Assembly: GCF_024346675.1 (NCBI RefSeq)
Contig: NZ_AP024850.1
Location: 2,418,001-2,482,000 of the forward strand
From: Photobacterium sanguinicancri
GTDB taxonomy: Bacteria; Pseudomonadota; Gammaproteobacteria; Enterobacterales; Vibrionaceae
DNA: 64,000 nucleotides
Direction of reading: 5' to 3'
Position numbers and translations under genes: made by a program. The notes below the pieces were generated by a model. It made no database searches, was not told the origin of the DNA, and saw nothing but the letters and a program-made list of their open reading frames with translations. Of this stretch, positions 8,539 through 16,898 are shown piece by piece. Within the stretch, counting starts at the first letter, position 1. Every line of letters starts with the position of its first letter.

Positions 8539-9063
8539 ATGACTCCGACACTTGGTTTTGCGGGCTATAGCGGCTCTGGTAAAACAACATTATTAGAAAA
8601 GCTGATCCCTCTATTACGCGCTCACAATATCCGCATTGGTTTGCTCAAGCACAGCCATCACGACATTGAACCCGATAAGCCCGGCAAAGACAGTTACCGA
8701 CTACGCCACGCTGGCTGCCAGCAAACCTTGTTGGCCACAAAAAAACGCCACATGCTGTATTTCGAATACCCAGAAGAAGATCGTGGTGAACCCGAGTTAG
8801 CCGCTTGCTTAGCACAGCTTGATCATTCCAAGCTGGACATTGTGCTTGTTGAGGGGTTTCGTGATCAGTCGATTCCGAAAATTGAAATTCATCGCCCAAG
8901 CTATGGCAAACCTTTTTTACATTCGAACGACCCACACATTATTGCGATAGCAACCGATGCTGAAATCACCCCATCGCGCGCCTCTCTCCCTCTGCTCGAT
9001 CTCAATAATACCGAGCAAATCGCACGTTTTATCATGCAGTGGATAAAACAAATAACCAATTAA
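8539..9063 (+). CDS. mobB: Molybdopterin-guanine dinucleotide biosynthesis adaptor MobB
   Basis: A P-loop GTPase of 174 residues. The Walker A motif GYSGSGKTT (residues 9-17), the LLKHSHHD stretch and the VEGFRD motif are those of MobB. It assists MobA in attaching GMP to molybdopterin to form the guanine dinucleotide cofactor used by DMSO/TMAO-type reductases. mobA is not next to it, in contrast to many genomes where they form an operon. A TMAO sensor pair further along the window (18.6-22.9 kb) belongs to a pathway whose reductase needs this cofactor, but this is only a loose link. Confidence 0.93.
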   Translation: MTPTLGFAGYSGSGKTTLLEKLIPLLRAHNIRIGLLKHSHHDIEPDKPGKDSYRLRHAGCQQTLLATKKRHMLYFEYPEEDRGEPELAACLAQLDHSKLDIVLVEGFRDQSIPKIEIHRPSYGKPFLHSNDPHIIAIATDAEITPSRASLPLLDLNNTEQIARFIMQWIKQITN

Positions 9064-9096
9064 GTCGCGAAAACATAACAGTGGCATACACAGATT

Positions 9097-9135
9097 GCGT
9101 GCTAAAAGGCATAAATACGCACGCTTCTGTTATTT
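9097..9135 (+). terminator. Possible mobB terminator
   Basis: GCGTGC and GCACGC (9097-9102, 9119-9124) can pair over a 16-base loop, with TTCTGTTATTTTCC following. The stem is short and the T run is interrupted, so this is a weak call. Confidence 0.35.
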
Positions 9136-9223
9136 TCCTGCTCCCCCCTATTCCCCCTAACCTACGGCTGAAAATGTAGACACAAATCACGCTATTGTGT
9201 AATCTTCGCGCTTATTTTTCGCT

Positions 9224-9272
9224 TCTCATCACTATTATGAGACGAGTTTTGTGAGCTACGCCCTTTAGCTCA
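9224..9272 (+). promoter_or_regulatory. Two-hairpin leader upstream of the 48-codon gene
   Basis: Two close hairpins are visible: TCTCAT/ATGAGA (9224-9229 with 9237-9242) and TGAGCTA/TAGCTCA (9252-9258 with 9266-9272), each with a 7-base loop. A T-rich stretch (ATTATTTTTCT) follows the second. They lie about 100 bases before the small gene at 9374. This could be an attenuator or a structured 5' leader; no known riboswitch consensus was recognised. Confidence 0.3.
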
Positions 9273-9373
9273 TCCCAAAATTATTTTTCTCAGGCTGATG
9301 GATTTTCCACCAAGTCATCGCAGAATAGCGACATAACAACAAATAACCGACAAATAAGAAGAGAGTACGAACC

Positions 9374-9520
9374 ATGACTATTTTCACTCAATTCCATGAT
9401 GCTATTGAAAGCAATGCTTTTAATGATTCTACGGATCATGTCTCTGATGCAGAAATTGCCCGACAAGCGCTAGTAAAAAAACTGCAGTTAGCAGGTGGCA
9501 TCACATTGATTGAAGACTAA
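9374..9520 (+). CDS. Small protein of 48 residues, unknown function
   Basis: ATG at 9374 opens a frame of 48 codons ending in TAA, preceded by GAAGAGAG as a ribosome site about 10 bases upstream. The product begins MTIFTQFHDAIESNAF and ends GGITLIED. It is acidic, has no membrane segment or cysteine, and its middle (DAEIARQALVKKLQLAGG) looks like one amphipathic helix. A hairpin follows the stop codon. The start, the ribosome site, the codon use and the flanking hairpins together make it a likely real gene in an otherwise 924-base gap. I do not recognise a family. Confidence 0.55.
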   Translation: MTIFTQFHDAIESNAFNDSTDHVSDAEIARQALVKKLQLAGGITLIED

Positions 9521-9544
9521 TCTAGCAATCACTGAATATCATTA

Positions 9545-9573
9545 GGCGCTTTACCTTTTTATAACAAAGCGCC
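9545..9573 (+). terminator. Hairpin after the small gene
   Basis: A perfect 8-bp stem GGCGCTTT / AAAGCGCC with a 13-base T-rich loop lies 24 bases after the small gene's stop. No T run follows, so termination efficiency is doubtful. Confidence 0.4.
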
Positions 9574-9987
9574 GTTCTACACCGACTCAATATAGCCGAT
9601 TCAAACACACCGTCCTTGGTAAATTTCTATTAAACTCTGTTTTCCATCTAACACACTCAACTCAACCAAGGACTTACATCAAACCAAATAGGGTTTAAAC
9701 AACCTTTCGCAAAGCAAATATCCGCCATTACACCACCAAGCCTCATCCTTACGGACCAATCTCCCCCACGTGAAAGTACACCCGTGGTATTACCCTCACA
9801 AAACTCGCTTTTACACACTGTTTTTAATAAAATGGTTTAATATAGACCGTAGATAAATTGTGATAGAAAACACGCCAACAAAGCTGTTGATTTAACAACA
9901 GCAAACAAAATTATCACTTCTTATTAAACAACAAACAAAGCACTAAACCACCACTAATAACATAGTGCTTCGACAGTAGATTGAATT
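9574..9987. other. Intergenic stretch before the CZB chemoreceptor, no gene seen
   Basis: About 410 AT-rich bases without a convincing coding frame or strong hairpin. It must hold the promoter of the chemoreceptor gene at 9988; the run of A/T-rich sequence around 9820-9960 is the most likely place, but no clear -35/-10 pair was fixed. Confidence 0.4.
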
Positions 9988-11085
9988 ATGTTTAACTTTG
10001 CTTGCTTCAAAAAGAACGATGAAACTGATACACAGCTTGTTACGCTTGAATCTAAACTCGCAGAACAACAGAATGCTAATTCTGAGTTAGAAAAAGAACT
10101 TATAAACCAGCAAAATACATTAAGTACTCAGCAGCAATCAAACGCGATGCAACGAGACTTCACAAATCAGCTGTTACATTCAGTCTCACCGTTGGAACAT
10201 ATCCGCGGCAACATCGCCAGTGCTGCTGAAAACCTTAAGCTTTACTTAGAACAACATGTCACAGAAAACCGAGACGGTATTGCTATCCTCAATGTGTTTC
10301 GCGAAACCTTAAATCAGCTCATTACACAAATAAATATGAGTGGTAATTCACTTGAAGCCTTAAAGAGTAACTCAGAGGACATCGGTAAGTTTATCGTTAC
10401 CATTAACAATGTATCTGAGCAAACCAATCTCTTGGCACTCAATGCCGCCATCGAAGCAGCACGAGCTGGCGAACATGGTCGTGGCTTTGCCGTGGTGGCT
10501 GATGAGGTCCGAAAATTAGCGCAAAACGCGAGTGAAGCCGCGAGTCAAATTCAAAACGTCGTCGGTGAGATAAGCAATAACACTCAATCTTGTAGCCAAA
10601 GCGCAGAGTTCATCGAAACGCAGTGCTCTCAGCTCCATAATGAAATTGAAGAGCTGGTCAACATTGTGACTTTACTGATTGAAAAATCCGACGAGCTTCA
10701 TCAGCTAGTTGATGAAAGTTACTCATCGATTTTTCTACGTCTAGTACAAATTGATCATGTCGTTTGGAAAATTAATATTTACCAACGCATTCATAACCGT
10801 GAATTCGCTAACACTGATGTTGTCGATCATCATCAATGCCGCTTAGGGAATTGGTACTATCAAGGAAGTGGCAAGCAGCTATTTACAAGTTGCCGCTCAT
10901 ACCAATTATTAGAAAAGCCCCATGCTGATGTACATACTAACGGCAGAAAAGCACTAAAAGCATTTGCAGAAGGGAACGACAATGAAGGCATGGCGTTCAT
11001 GGCGAGCATGGAAACGGCAGCAGATACTGTGATTGCTTTGCTCAACGATTTAGAAGGCGAAATGGCTAAAGTGAAACAGCAATAG
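9988..11085 (+). CDS. Soluble methyl-accepting chemotaxis protein with CZB domain
   Basis: The 365-residue protein has no membrane helix. It starts with a Gln/Glu-rich coiled coil (about residues 14-52), then a short MCP signalling hairpin whose tip [19 protein letters not shown] (about 144-162) contacts CheA and CheW. The C-terminal part (about 250-360) is a chemoreceptor zinc-binding (CZB) domain. Its four metal ligands are visible as H257 (DHVVWK), C284 ([10 protein letters not shown]), H312 and H316 (PHADVHTNG). In related receptors and in diguanylate cyclase DgcZ this site senses zinc, or oxidants such as hypochlorous acid through the metal-bound Cys. A cytoplasmic location and a short signalling domain suggest internal redox or metal sensing. 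It is a single-gene unit with a strong terminator. Confidence 0.92.
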   Translation: MFNFACFKKNDETDTQLVTLESKLAEQQNANSELEKELINQQNTLSTQQQSNAMQRDFTNQLLHSVSPLEHIRGNIASAAENLKLYLEQHVTENRDGIAILNVFRETLNQLITQINMSGNSLEALKSNSEDIGKFIVTINNVSEQTNLLALNAAIEAARAGEHGRGFAVVADEVRKLAQNASEAASQIQNVVGEISNNTQSCSQSAEFIETQCSQLHNEIEELVNIVTLLIEKSDELHQLVDESYSSIFLRLVQIDHVVWKINIYQRIHNREFANTDVVDHHQCRLGNWYYQGSGKQLFTSCRSYQLLEKPHADVHTNGRKALKAFAEGNDNEGMAFMASMETAADTVIALLNDLEGEMAKVKQQ

Positions 11086-11107
11086 CCACGCTTTTCCAGC
11101 ACACAAT

Positions 11108-11139
11108 AATAAGAGCCTGTATCTACAGGCTCTTATTTG
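11108..11139 (+). terminator. Terminator of the CZB chemoreceptor gene
   Basis: A long perfect stem AATAAGAGCCTGTA / TACAGGCTCTTATT (11108-11121 with 11124-11137) is followed by TT. It lies 22 bases after the stop codon. Confidence 0.88.
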
Positions 11140-11170
11140 CAAATAGTAGCGAATAGCGACTTTCATCGTA

Positions 11171-11214
11171 ATGTCATAAATCAGTAAATTATTTGACATG
11201 AAATCAGTGTCAAA
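11171..11214 (+). promoter_or_regulatory. Candidate Pho box and dyad upstream of phoX
   Basis: ATGTCATAAATCAGTAAA at 11171-11188 matches the Pho box pattern (CTGTCATA-A/T-A-A/T-CTGTCAT) well in its first half and more weakly in the second. It is followed by a perfect 7-bp dyad TTTGACA / TGTCAAA (11192-11198 with 11208-11214). Both lie 40-85 bases before the PhoX start, where PhoB usually binds. The call rests on pattern similarity alone. Confidence 0.45.
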
Positions 11215-11255
11215 TGTGCGACATAACAATACGCATATGACACTGGAGAAAGTCA

Positions 11256-13178
11256 ATGACAACCCGAATGAGCCCTTTTGAACGCCGCGAAGACGATATT
11301 GACCCACGTAGCGAGACATCTCAGCTAACAAAAATGATCGATGCAAGCCTATCTCGACGTAAATTTCTAGGGGCTGCTTCAGTGATGACCGCTGGTGCAT
11401 TCATGGCTGGTATGCCAGTTTCTGCTTTCGCGAGTTCAACAAAAGCGAATAGCAAACTAATGGGCTTCTCTGCTGTACCTGTCAGTACCGATGACTCCAT
11501 AGTGGTTCCAGAAGGCTACAATGCACAAGTGCTGATCCGCTGGGGTGACGGCCTTTTCCCGACTTCACCTAAGTTTGACCCAACGGGCAATGCACCCTCG
11601 TCACACCAAGAAGTGCAATTTGGTGATAACAACGATGGTATGACTTTTTTCCCACTGTCTAATGATCGCGGTGTACTTGCGGTTAATAATGAATACTGTA
11701 ATAACGAGTACCTGTTTTCACATCAAGGCAAAAGCATGACCGCTGATGATGTGAAAAAATCCCAAGCAGCGCACGGTATTTCAATTTTTGAAGTCAAGCG
11801 AACAACAAACAATAACTGGCAGCTAGTTGTTGATTCAAAATACAATCGTCGTATTACAGCCAATACCGAAATGACCATTACAGGCCCTGCTGCAGGCCAA
11901 CCAGATATGCGAACATCTGCGGATAAAAACGGTAAAAAAGCGTTGGGCACATTTGGTAACTGTGCAAATGGCTTTACCCCTTGGGGCACTTACTTAACCT
12001 GTGAAGAAAACTTCAATGGTTACTTTGGTACTAAGAGCGATATCAAGATTACCAAAGAACAAAAGCGTTACGGCTTAGGTAAAGAAGATTCAGGTTACGG
12101 CTGGTCACTGCACGATGAGCGCTTTGATGTGGCTAAAAACCCTAACGAAGCAAACCGCCACGGTTGGATTGTTGAAATCGACCCAATGGACCCAACATCA
12201 ACGCCAATGAAACGTACTGCGATGGGACGCTTCAAGCACGAGAATGTCGCAGTTGTTATTAACAAAGACGGTCACATTGTTGCCTACATGGGTGATGATG
12301 AGCGTGGCGAGCACCTTTATCGCTTTGTCTCTAAAAACAAATACGTAAAAGGAAACGATGCCGCGAACCGTCAACTTCTTGAAGAAGGCACAGTTTTCGT
12401 TGCTAAATTTAGTGCAGACGAAGGTAAAATTGGCGGTACAGGCCAATGGATGGAATTAACCCATGGTAAGAATGGCCTAACAAAAGAAAATGGCTTCCCG
12501 AACCAAGAATACATCCACATGTACACGCGCCTAGCGGCTACTCAAGTTGGTGCAACCACAATGGATCGCCCTGAGTGGATTGCGGTACACCCAAATCAAG
12601 ACTACGTATTCTGTACACTAACCAACAACAAAAACCGAGGCGTAAAAGAAGGTCAACCTGTTGGTGGCCCTAACCCACGCGAAGCGAACAATTACGGTCA
12701 GATCCTACGCTGGCGTCAAGTGAATGATGACCATGCTCACCCAACGTTTGCCTGGGATCTGTATGTTATGGCGGGTAACCCTGAAGTACACAAAGGCACT
12801 TTGTACGCAGGCAGTGATAACATCAACAATGACAATATGTTTAACAGCCCTGATGGTTTAGGTTTCGATGCCGATGGCCGTATGTGGATTCAAACTGACG
12901 GCAAATATTCAAATAAAGGCGACTATGCAGGCATGGGTAACAACTCCATGCTATGTGGTGACCCTAAAACAGGTGAAATTCGCCGTTTCTTAACGGGTCC
13001 AATCGCTTGTGAAATTACGGGCTTAACCTTCAGCCCAGACTACAAGACCATGTTTATTGGTGTGCAACACCCAGGTGAAGAACGAGAGCCATCACACTGG
13101 CCTGATGGTGGTAACAGCACGCCGCGCTCTTCACTGGTGATGATCACGAAAACAGATGGCGGTGTAATTGGTAGCTAA
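11256..13178 (+). CDS. phoX: Tat-exported PhoX family alkaline phosphatase
   Basis: The 640-residue protein carries a twin-arginine signal SRRKFLGAASVMTAGAF near residues 33-49, placed after a 30-residue N-terminal extension as is usual for PhoX. The mature part is a DUF839/PhoX beta-propeller; segments such as GNCANGFTPWGTYLTCEENFN and PDGLGFDADGRMWIQTDG are typical. PhoX enzymes are calcium- and iron-dependent phosphomonoesterases that release phosphate from organic esters in the periplasm. They are folded before export, which explains the Tat signal. The ribosome site GGAGAA is well placed. Upstream Pho-box-like sequence suggests PhoB control. It stands alone with its own terminator. The activity is inferred from the family. 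Confidence 0.9.
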   Translation: MTTRMSPFERREDDIDPRSETSQLTKMIDASLSRRKFLGAASVMTAGAFMAGMPVSAFASSTKANSKLMGFSAVPVSTDDSIVVPEGYNAQVLIRWGDGLFPTSPKFDPTGNAPSSHQEVQFGDNNDGMTFFPLSNDRGVLAVNNEYCNNEYLFSHQGKSMTADDVKKSQAAHGISIFEVKRTTNNNWQLVVDSKYNRRITANTEMTITGPAAGQPDMRTSADKNGKKALGTFGNCANGFTPWGTYLTCEENFNGYFGTKSDIKITKEQKRYGLGKEDSGYGWSLHDERFDVAKNPNEANRHGWIVEIDPMDPTSTPMKRTAMGRFKHENVAVVINKDGHIVAYMGDDERGEHLYRFVSKNKYVKGNDAANRQLLEEGTVFVAKFSADEGKIGGTGQWMELTHGKNGLTKENGFPNQEYIHMYTRLAATQVGATTMDRPEWIAVHPNQDYVFCTLTNNKNRGVKEGQPVGGPNPREANNYGQILRWRQVNDDHAHPTFAWDLYVMAGNPEVHKGTLYAGSDNINNDNMFNSPDGLGFDADGRMWIQTDGKYSNKGDYAGMGNNSMLCGDPKTGEIRRFLTGPIACEITGLTFSPDYKTMFIGVQHPGEEREPSHWPDGGNSTPRSSLVMITKTDGGVIGS

Positions 13179-13242
13179 TCGTAAAACCTGAATAAGTAGA
13201 AGCTGATGTGGTTTTAGGTCTGACTCTCACAGCTTAATCTAA

Positions 13243-13282
13243 AAAAGCCCCACTCTCGTAGACATGAGGATGGGGCTTTTCT
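13243..13282. terminator. Bidirectional terminator between phoX and ecotin
   Basis: AAAAGCCCCA / TGGGGCTTTT (13243-13252 with 13271-13280) forms a perfect 10-bp stem with an 18-base loop. T runs on both strands serve the two convergent genes. Confidence 0.85.
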
Positions 13283-13356
13283 GACCGTGAGAGCTTGCCG
13301 TAAACAGCAACACTGCTAACGTGAATACAACTAGCGTCAATCAATGCATGACAGCA

Positions 13357-13869
13357 TTACTTTTGAGTCGCAACTTTCACTTCAGGTTGCCATACACGGT
13401 AAGACACATCTAAGTTTTCAGGCGCATATACCACAACAGGTAATTTGCTGTTGTAGCGGTATAGTTCGCTACGTGGTGCTCGAACGGTTTTCTCAACATT
13501 AGCCTTACCTTTCGGACACGCCATTAATGTGCCAACCATATTTTCAATATTGGCATCATAACGGTAATAAGGGTAACCCCAACCTTGAGCAACTTTACGC
13601 TCTAAAGCGCTTGGTAGCATGTAGTTGTTACAGTCAAGTTTTAACGTTTTGCTGATCACGATTTCAACTAAACGCTCTTCTTCGTTCGCTAATGGTTCCA
13701 GAATAAACACATGGCGGGTCATGCCTGCGCTAGCTTTCGGATAAGCCTTCATTTCTGATTGAACTTTAGCAATATGTGCCGTTTTCATATCATCACTATT
13801 ATTCTGTGGAGCAGCACAGCCACTTAGTAATAATGCGGCTAATACCGCCGTTGTTAATGTGCGTTTCAT
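13357..13869 (-). CDS. eco: Ecotin, serine protease inhibitor, in lipoprotein form
   Basis: The sequence follows E. coli ecotin closely: GMTRHVFILEP, the GWGYPYYRYD strand, the reactive loop VGTLMACPKGK, RYNSKLPVVVYAPENLDVSYRVW. Two Cys (C80, C118) fit the family's disulphide. Ecotin is a dimeric periplasmic inhibitor of trypsin-, chymotrypsin- and elastase-like proteases. Two points differ from the E. coli protein. The P1 residue aligned with Met84 is Leu (L115). The N-terminus ends in a lipobox (LLLSGC, Cys18) in place of a normal signal peptide, so the inhibitor should be a lipoprotein; no Asp follows the Cys, which suggests the outer membrane. A linker of about 25 residues precedes the inhibitor fold. 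Confidence 0.93.
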   Translation of the reverse strand: MKRTLTTAVLAALLLSGCAAPQNNSDDMKTAHIAKVQSEMKAYPKASAGMTRHVFILEPLANEEERLVEIVISKTLKLDCNNYMLPSALERKVAQGWGYPYYRYDANIENMVGTLMACPKGKANVEKTVRAPRSELYRYNSKLPVVVYAPENLDVSYRVWQPEVKVATQK

Positions 13870-13950
13870 TCGCTTTCTTCGTTGCCATTAATAATGGAAA
13901 ATTTATGGCGGCAGACTACCATAAGACATTTTTTAGTCATACTAATACAT

Positions 13951-14937
13951 CTATAACTTGCGGCTAACAATCAAGGTTAAGCAGACAAAAGCGCCGACTG
14001 ACGAAGTAATCATGCTGATTGGTAATTCTTGTGGCTGCAACAATGCTCTTGCACCTGCATCCGCCCATACAAGAAAAATAGCACCAAATAAAAAGCAAAT
14101 TGGCAATTGATGTTGAATCCGATAAACCCCCAGCCTGTTCACAATATTAGGGATGATCAAGCCGACAAAACCAATCGTGCCCGTCCAAGCCACTAGGGTG
14201 GCAGTTAGCAACGCAACAATAGCAAATAAACCTTTACGGGTACGCTGAACGTTCACTCCCATTGAAGCAGCCAGTTCATCACCTGTCATCAAACGATCTA
14301 TGCTTCTTTGCTGAGAATAAATCACTGCATAACAGCCCGCGACCACCAAGGCAATAATGGGCAAAATCGACCACTTAGCAAGGCCCAGTCCCCCCATTAA
14401 CCAAAACAAGACGGATTGTGCGGTGCGTTGATCCCCAGAGAAAATCAAAAAGCCCGTTATAGCGGAAAACAAGCTATTTACGATTAAACCCGCTAATACC
14501 ACCCGTTCGGGGTGCCATTGGTTTTGGCTTGTTAAAGTATGAAGCATTAACTGCGCAAGCATCGCACCACAAAAGGCAAAAACCGGTAAACTGAACATAC
14601 CCATCACAGTAATATTGAGCACAATACACGCCACCGCCCCGCTTGATGCCCCTGCAGATAAACCAAACAGGAATGGGTCTGCCAGTGGATTGCGCGTTAA
14701 CTTTTGCAGCACTAAGCCACATATAGCTAAACCGCCCCCCGTTAATATCGCCAATATAAGCCGAGGAAAACGCAACTCTGCGACAATCAACTCGATCCCA
14801 TTTAACGACTCTCGATCTATCAAACCAACAAAAGCTGACAGAACATCATTAGCGGTTGTGGGTACAGCGCCAAGTAACGCACAGAGAAACACAGAAATCG
14901 CTAAACTAACAACAAGAAAACAGTAATGAACAGTCAT
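13951..14937 (-). CDS. FecCD-family ABC permease for iron complex or cobalamin type substrate
   Basis: A 328-residue, very hydrophobic protein with about nine to ten predicted helices. The family sequences RFPRLILAILTGGGLAICG, NPLADPFLFGLSAGAS and GFVGLIIPNIVNRLG (which contacts the ATPase) are clear. As a dimer it forms the membrane channel of a type II importer like BtuC or FhuB/FepD. It is the last gene of the operon and starts two bases after the stop of the binding-protein gene. Its loop usually carries HRLLVG in this family; here the shape is VNRLGVY. The substrate cannot be assigned from the permease. Confidence 0.9.
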   Translation of the reverse strand: MTVHYCFLVVSLAISVFLCALLGAVPTTANDVLSAFVGLIDRESLNGIELIVAELRFPRLILAILTGGGLAICGLVLQKLTRNPLADPFLFGLSAGASSGAVACIVLNITVMGMFSLPVFAFCGAMLAQLMLHTLTSQNQWHPERVVLAGLIVNSLFSAITGFLIFSGDQRTAQSVLFWLMGGLGLAKWSILPIIALVVAGCYAVIYSQQRSIDRLMTGDELAASMGVNVQRTRKGLFAIVALLTATLVAWTGTIGFVGLIIPNIVNRLGVYRIQHQLPICFLFGAIFLVWADAGARALLQPQELPISMITSSVGAFVCLTLIVSRKL

Positions 14938-14939
14938 AC

Positions 14940-15944
14940 TTAATGCGATTGTTTTGACTGGTGCATTGCATTTATCTGAGCTGAAATCACCTCAACCGCA
15001 TGAATATTAGCAGGGCCAGGCGTTAACGCTTCATAGCCTAATGTAATGATCTGATTATTTATCACCGCTGCTGTGTTTGCTACCGCGGGTATCGCTCTTA
15101 ACTTCGCCATCACGTCTTGCGATGTCTGCTGATTATAATCAACCATAATGATTAAATCAGGGTTACGGGCAGCAACGATTTCCCACGGAATTGTTCCCCA
15201 GCTGGCTTCGATATCATCCGCAATGTTTTTACCACCTGCCGCTGATATTAACGCGGTTGGCATACCAAATTTCCCCGCAGTAAAGGGTTTATCATCACCA
15301 GAGTCATATACAAACACCTTCAAGGGCTTCACTTGCTTAGCCTTCTGCTCTATTTGAATTCGCTCTAATGTTTTCTTCCAATCTGCAATCACTTGATGTG
15401 CTTTATCTTCCACCTGAAAAATTTTGCCTAAGTTTGAAATATCGTTATAAAGCAGTGCAATATTGGCCGCTTGATTTTCCGCTGCCGCCCCTACATTTTT
15501 AGCTTTGTTTTGATGGATACAGGATTCACTCAAGATATACGTGGGAATATTAAAACGTGCTAATGATTGAGGTGTTACTTCTCCCCCCATGCGCATACCG
15601 TAATTCCAACCAGCAAAAAACATATCAGGGCTTTGTACTAAGATATTTTCTAATGTTGGACTTTTTGGGGAAATTTCATGGTAACGCTTTAGCAGCACTT
15701 GCGATCGTTCTGACGTTTTATACCAGCCACTAATACCGCTGATTGCTTTGATACGATCATCTAGCCCCAGCGTCAGCATCATCTCTGTCATATTAATATC
15801 GTGCACGATCACCTGTTTAGGGTTAGTGGGAAACGTAACGGGCTGTCCACAAACATCGACGGTTATACCTTGTGTATCCTTAGCAAAGGCAGAAGTCATC
15901 GTTAGGCACACTATTGCCAATAATAGTAAAACGCTTTTTTTCAT
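14940..15944 (-). CDS. Periplasmic binding protein of a FecB/BtuF-class importer
   Basis: A 334-residue protein with a signal peptide (about residues 1-21, cut after TSAFA). It has the two-lobed class III binding-protein pattern: VIVHDINMTEMMLTLGLDD near the start, QSPDMFFAGWNYG for the first lobe, AARNPDLIIMVDYN for the second. Such proteins carry iron-siderophores, haem, cobalamin or, in a few cases, molybdate. Its segment GWNYGMRMGGEVTPQSLARF sets it apart from standard FepB and BtuF, so I leave the substrate open. It is the middle gene of a three-gene operon. No TonB-dependent receptor is found nearby, though such receptors are often encoded next to these importers. Confidence 0.88.
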   Translation of the reverse strand: MKKSVLLLLAIVCLTMTSAFAKDTQGITVDVCGQPVTFPTNPKQVIVHDINMTEMMLTLGLDDRIKAISGISGWYKTSERSQVLLKRYHEISPKSPTLENILVQSPDMFFAGWNYGMRMGGEVTPQSLARFNIPTYILSESCIHQNKAKNVGAAAENQAANIALLYNDISNLGKIFQVEDKAHQVIADWKKTLERIQIEQKAKQVKPLKVFVYDSGDDKPFTAGKFGMPTALISAAGGKNIADDIEASWGTIPWEIVAARNPDLIIMVDYNQQTSQDVMAKLRAIPAVANTAAVINNQIITLGYEALTPGPANIHAVEVISAQINAMHQSKQSH

Positions 15945-15951
15945 TATTAAC

Positions 15952-16677
15952 TCAAAATTGATAAGTAAATCGGGGGCAATCAGCCTTCGGATGGCGGTCG
16001 GTAATCATGGTTAATCCAAAGACTGCCTGTATATTTTCGCTGGTCATAATGGCATTTGGCTTACCATGGCACACCAACCGCCCCTGCTTCATCATGTAAA
16101 CATAATCGCAGTAGCGTGCGGCCAAATTAATGTCGTGTAAAACCAAAATACAGGTCTGGGGAAGTGTTTCGATGGTATCGAGCATGCAGAGTTGATTCGC
16201 CACATCCAAATGATTGGTTGGCTCATCAAGTAATAATATTTGCGGTTGCTGAGCCAGAGCTCGTGCTAGGTATATTTGTTGCCGCTCACCACCTGATAGC
16301 TGATCTAATTGGCTATCAGCCAAATGGAGCAGGCCGAGTTGAGACAGTATATCGTCAACAGCTTTACGGGTAGGATTAGGACAAGCTAACTCAATAAAAT
16401 AACGCGCAGAAAAGGCGAGTTCAGGGATATGTTGCGGCACTAACGCGAGATACTCGGCTAATTCTCGCCGTGACATCTGGTGAGCATCTTTCCCATCAAT
16501 AAAGTAACTGTGGCTCTTGGCTGGAATAAACTGCAACATGGCTTTGATAAAGCTTGATTTACCACAGCCGTTCGGGCCGAGTATTCCCACCTTCTGACCC
16601 TTATGCGCCATAAAGTGGGCAATATCCACCGACATTCTGGGTGATATGTCGGCGTGAAGTTGAACAATATCAAGCAT
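15952..16677 (-). CDS. ABC importer ATPase (FecE/BtuD class)
   Basis: The 241-residue ATPase has Walker A GPNGCGKS (residues 34-41), the signature LSGGERQ (about 127-133), Walker B ILLLDEP (about 147-153) and the switch histidine in LVLHDINLA. It powers the importer whose binding protein starts 7 bases downstream. Gene order ATPase, binding protein, permease is unusual but known. I chose ATG at 16677 over an upstream TTG at 16695, since it gives the usual short N-terminus; the ribosome site is weak in both cases. A perfect dyad at 16736-16756 lies in the promoter region. Confidence 0.9.
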   Translation of the reverse strand: MLDIVQLHADISPRMSVDIAHFMAHKGQKVGILGPNGCGKSSFIKAMLQFIPAKSHSYFIDGKDAHQMSRRELAEYLALVPQHIPELAFSARYFIELACPNPTRKAVDDILSQLGLLHLADSQLDQLSGGERQQIYLARALAQQPQILLLDEPTNHLDVANQLCMLDTIETLPQTCILVLHDINLAARYCDYVYMMKQGRLVCHGKPNAIMTSENIQAVFGLTMITDRHPKADCPRFTYQF

Positions 16678-16735
16678 GCAATTCCATTTAGCCAAGTAAT
16701 TGATTCAACGTATTATAAATCATTCTTTCGCTTGC

Positions 16736-16756
16736 ATAAATAACCTTATTATTTAT
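16736..16756. promoter_or_regulatory. Perfect dyad in the promoter of the ABC importer operon
   Basis: ATAAATAA and TTATTTAT form an 8-bp perfect inverted repeat with a 5-base centre, 59 bases before the ATPase start. Size and position fit a repressor site. It resembles a Fur box only in being AT-rich and palindromic; the GATAAT pattern is not clear. Confidence 0.4.
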
Positions 16757-16831
16757 ACGTCATTTCACCATCGAGCCAGAAGTTATATTAGCCTAAGGCA
16801 TATAGCGATTATATTCTCGCTCTAGTAAGAT

Positions 16832-16862
16832 CAAAAAAGGCTCCTAAATACGTTAGGAGCCT
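16832..16862 (-). terminator. Terminator of the C69 dipeptidase gene
   Basis: Minus-strand stem AGGCTCCTAA / TTAGGAGCCT (10 bp, 5-base loop) followed by a run of six T, 37 bases after the dipeptidase stop codon. Confidence 0.92.
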
Positions 16863-16898
16863 ATTGTAAGCTCAATCAAAAATGCATTACGCCGTAAA

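Noticed and set aside
8645..8935. Minus-strand frame opposite mobB
   Set aside because: mobB has all family motifs; the antisense frame is Cys/Arg-rich without any motif and is a shadow.
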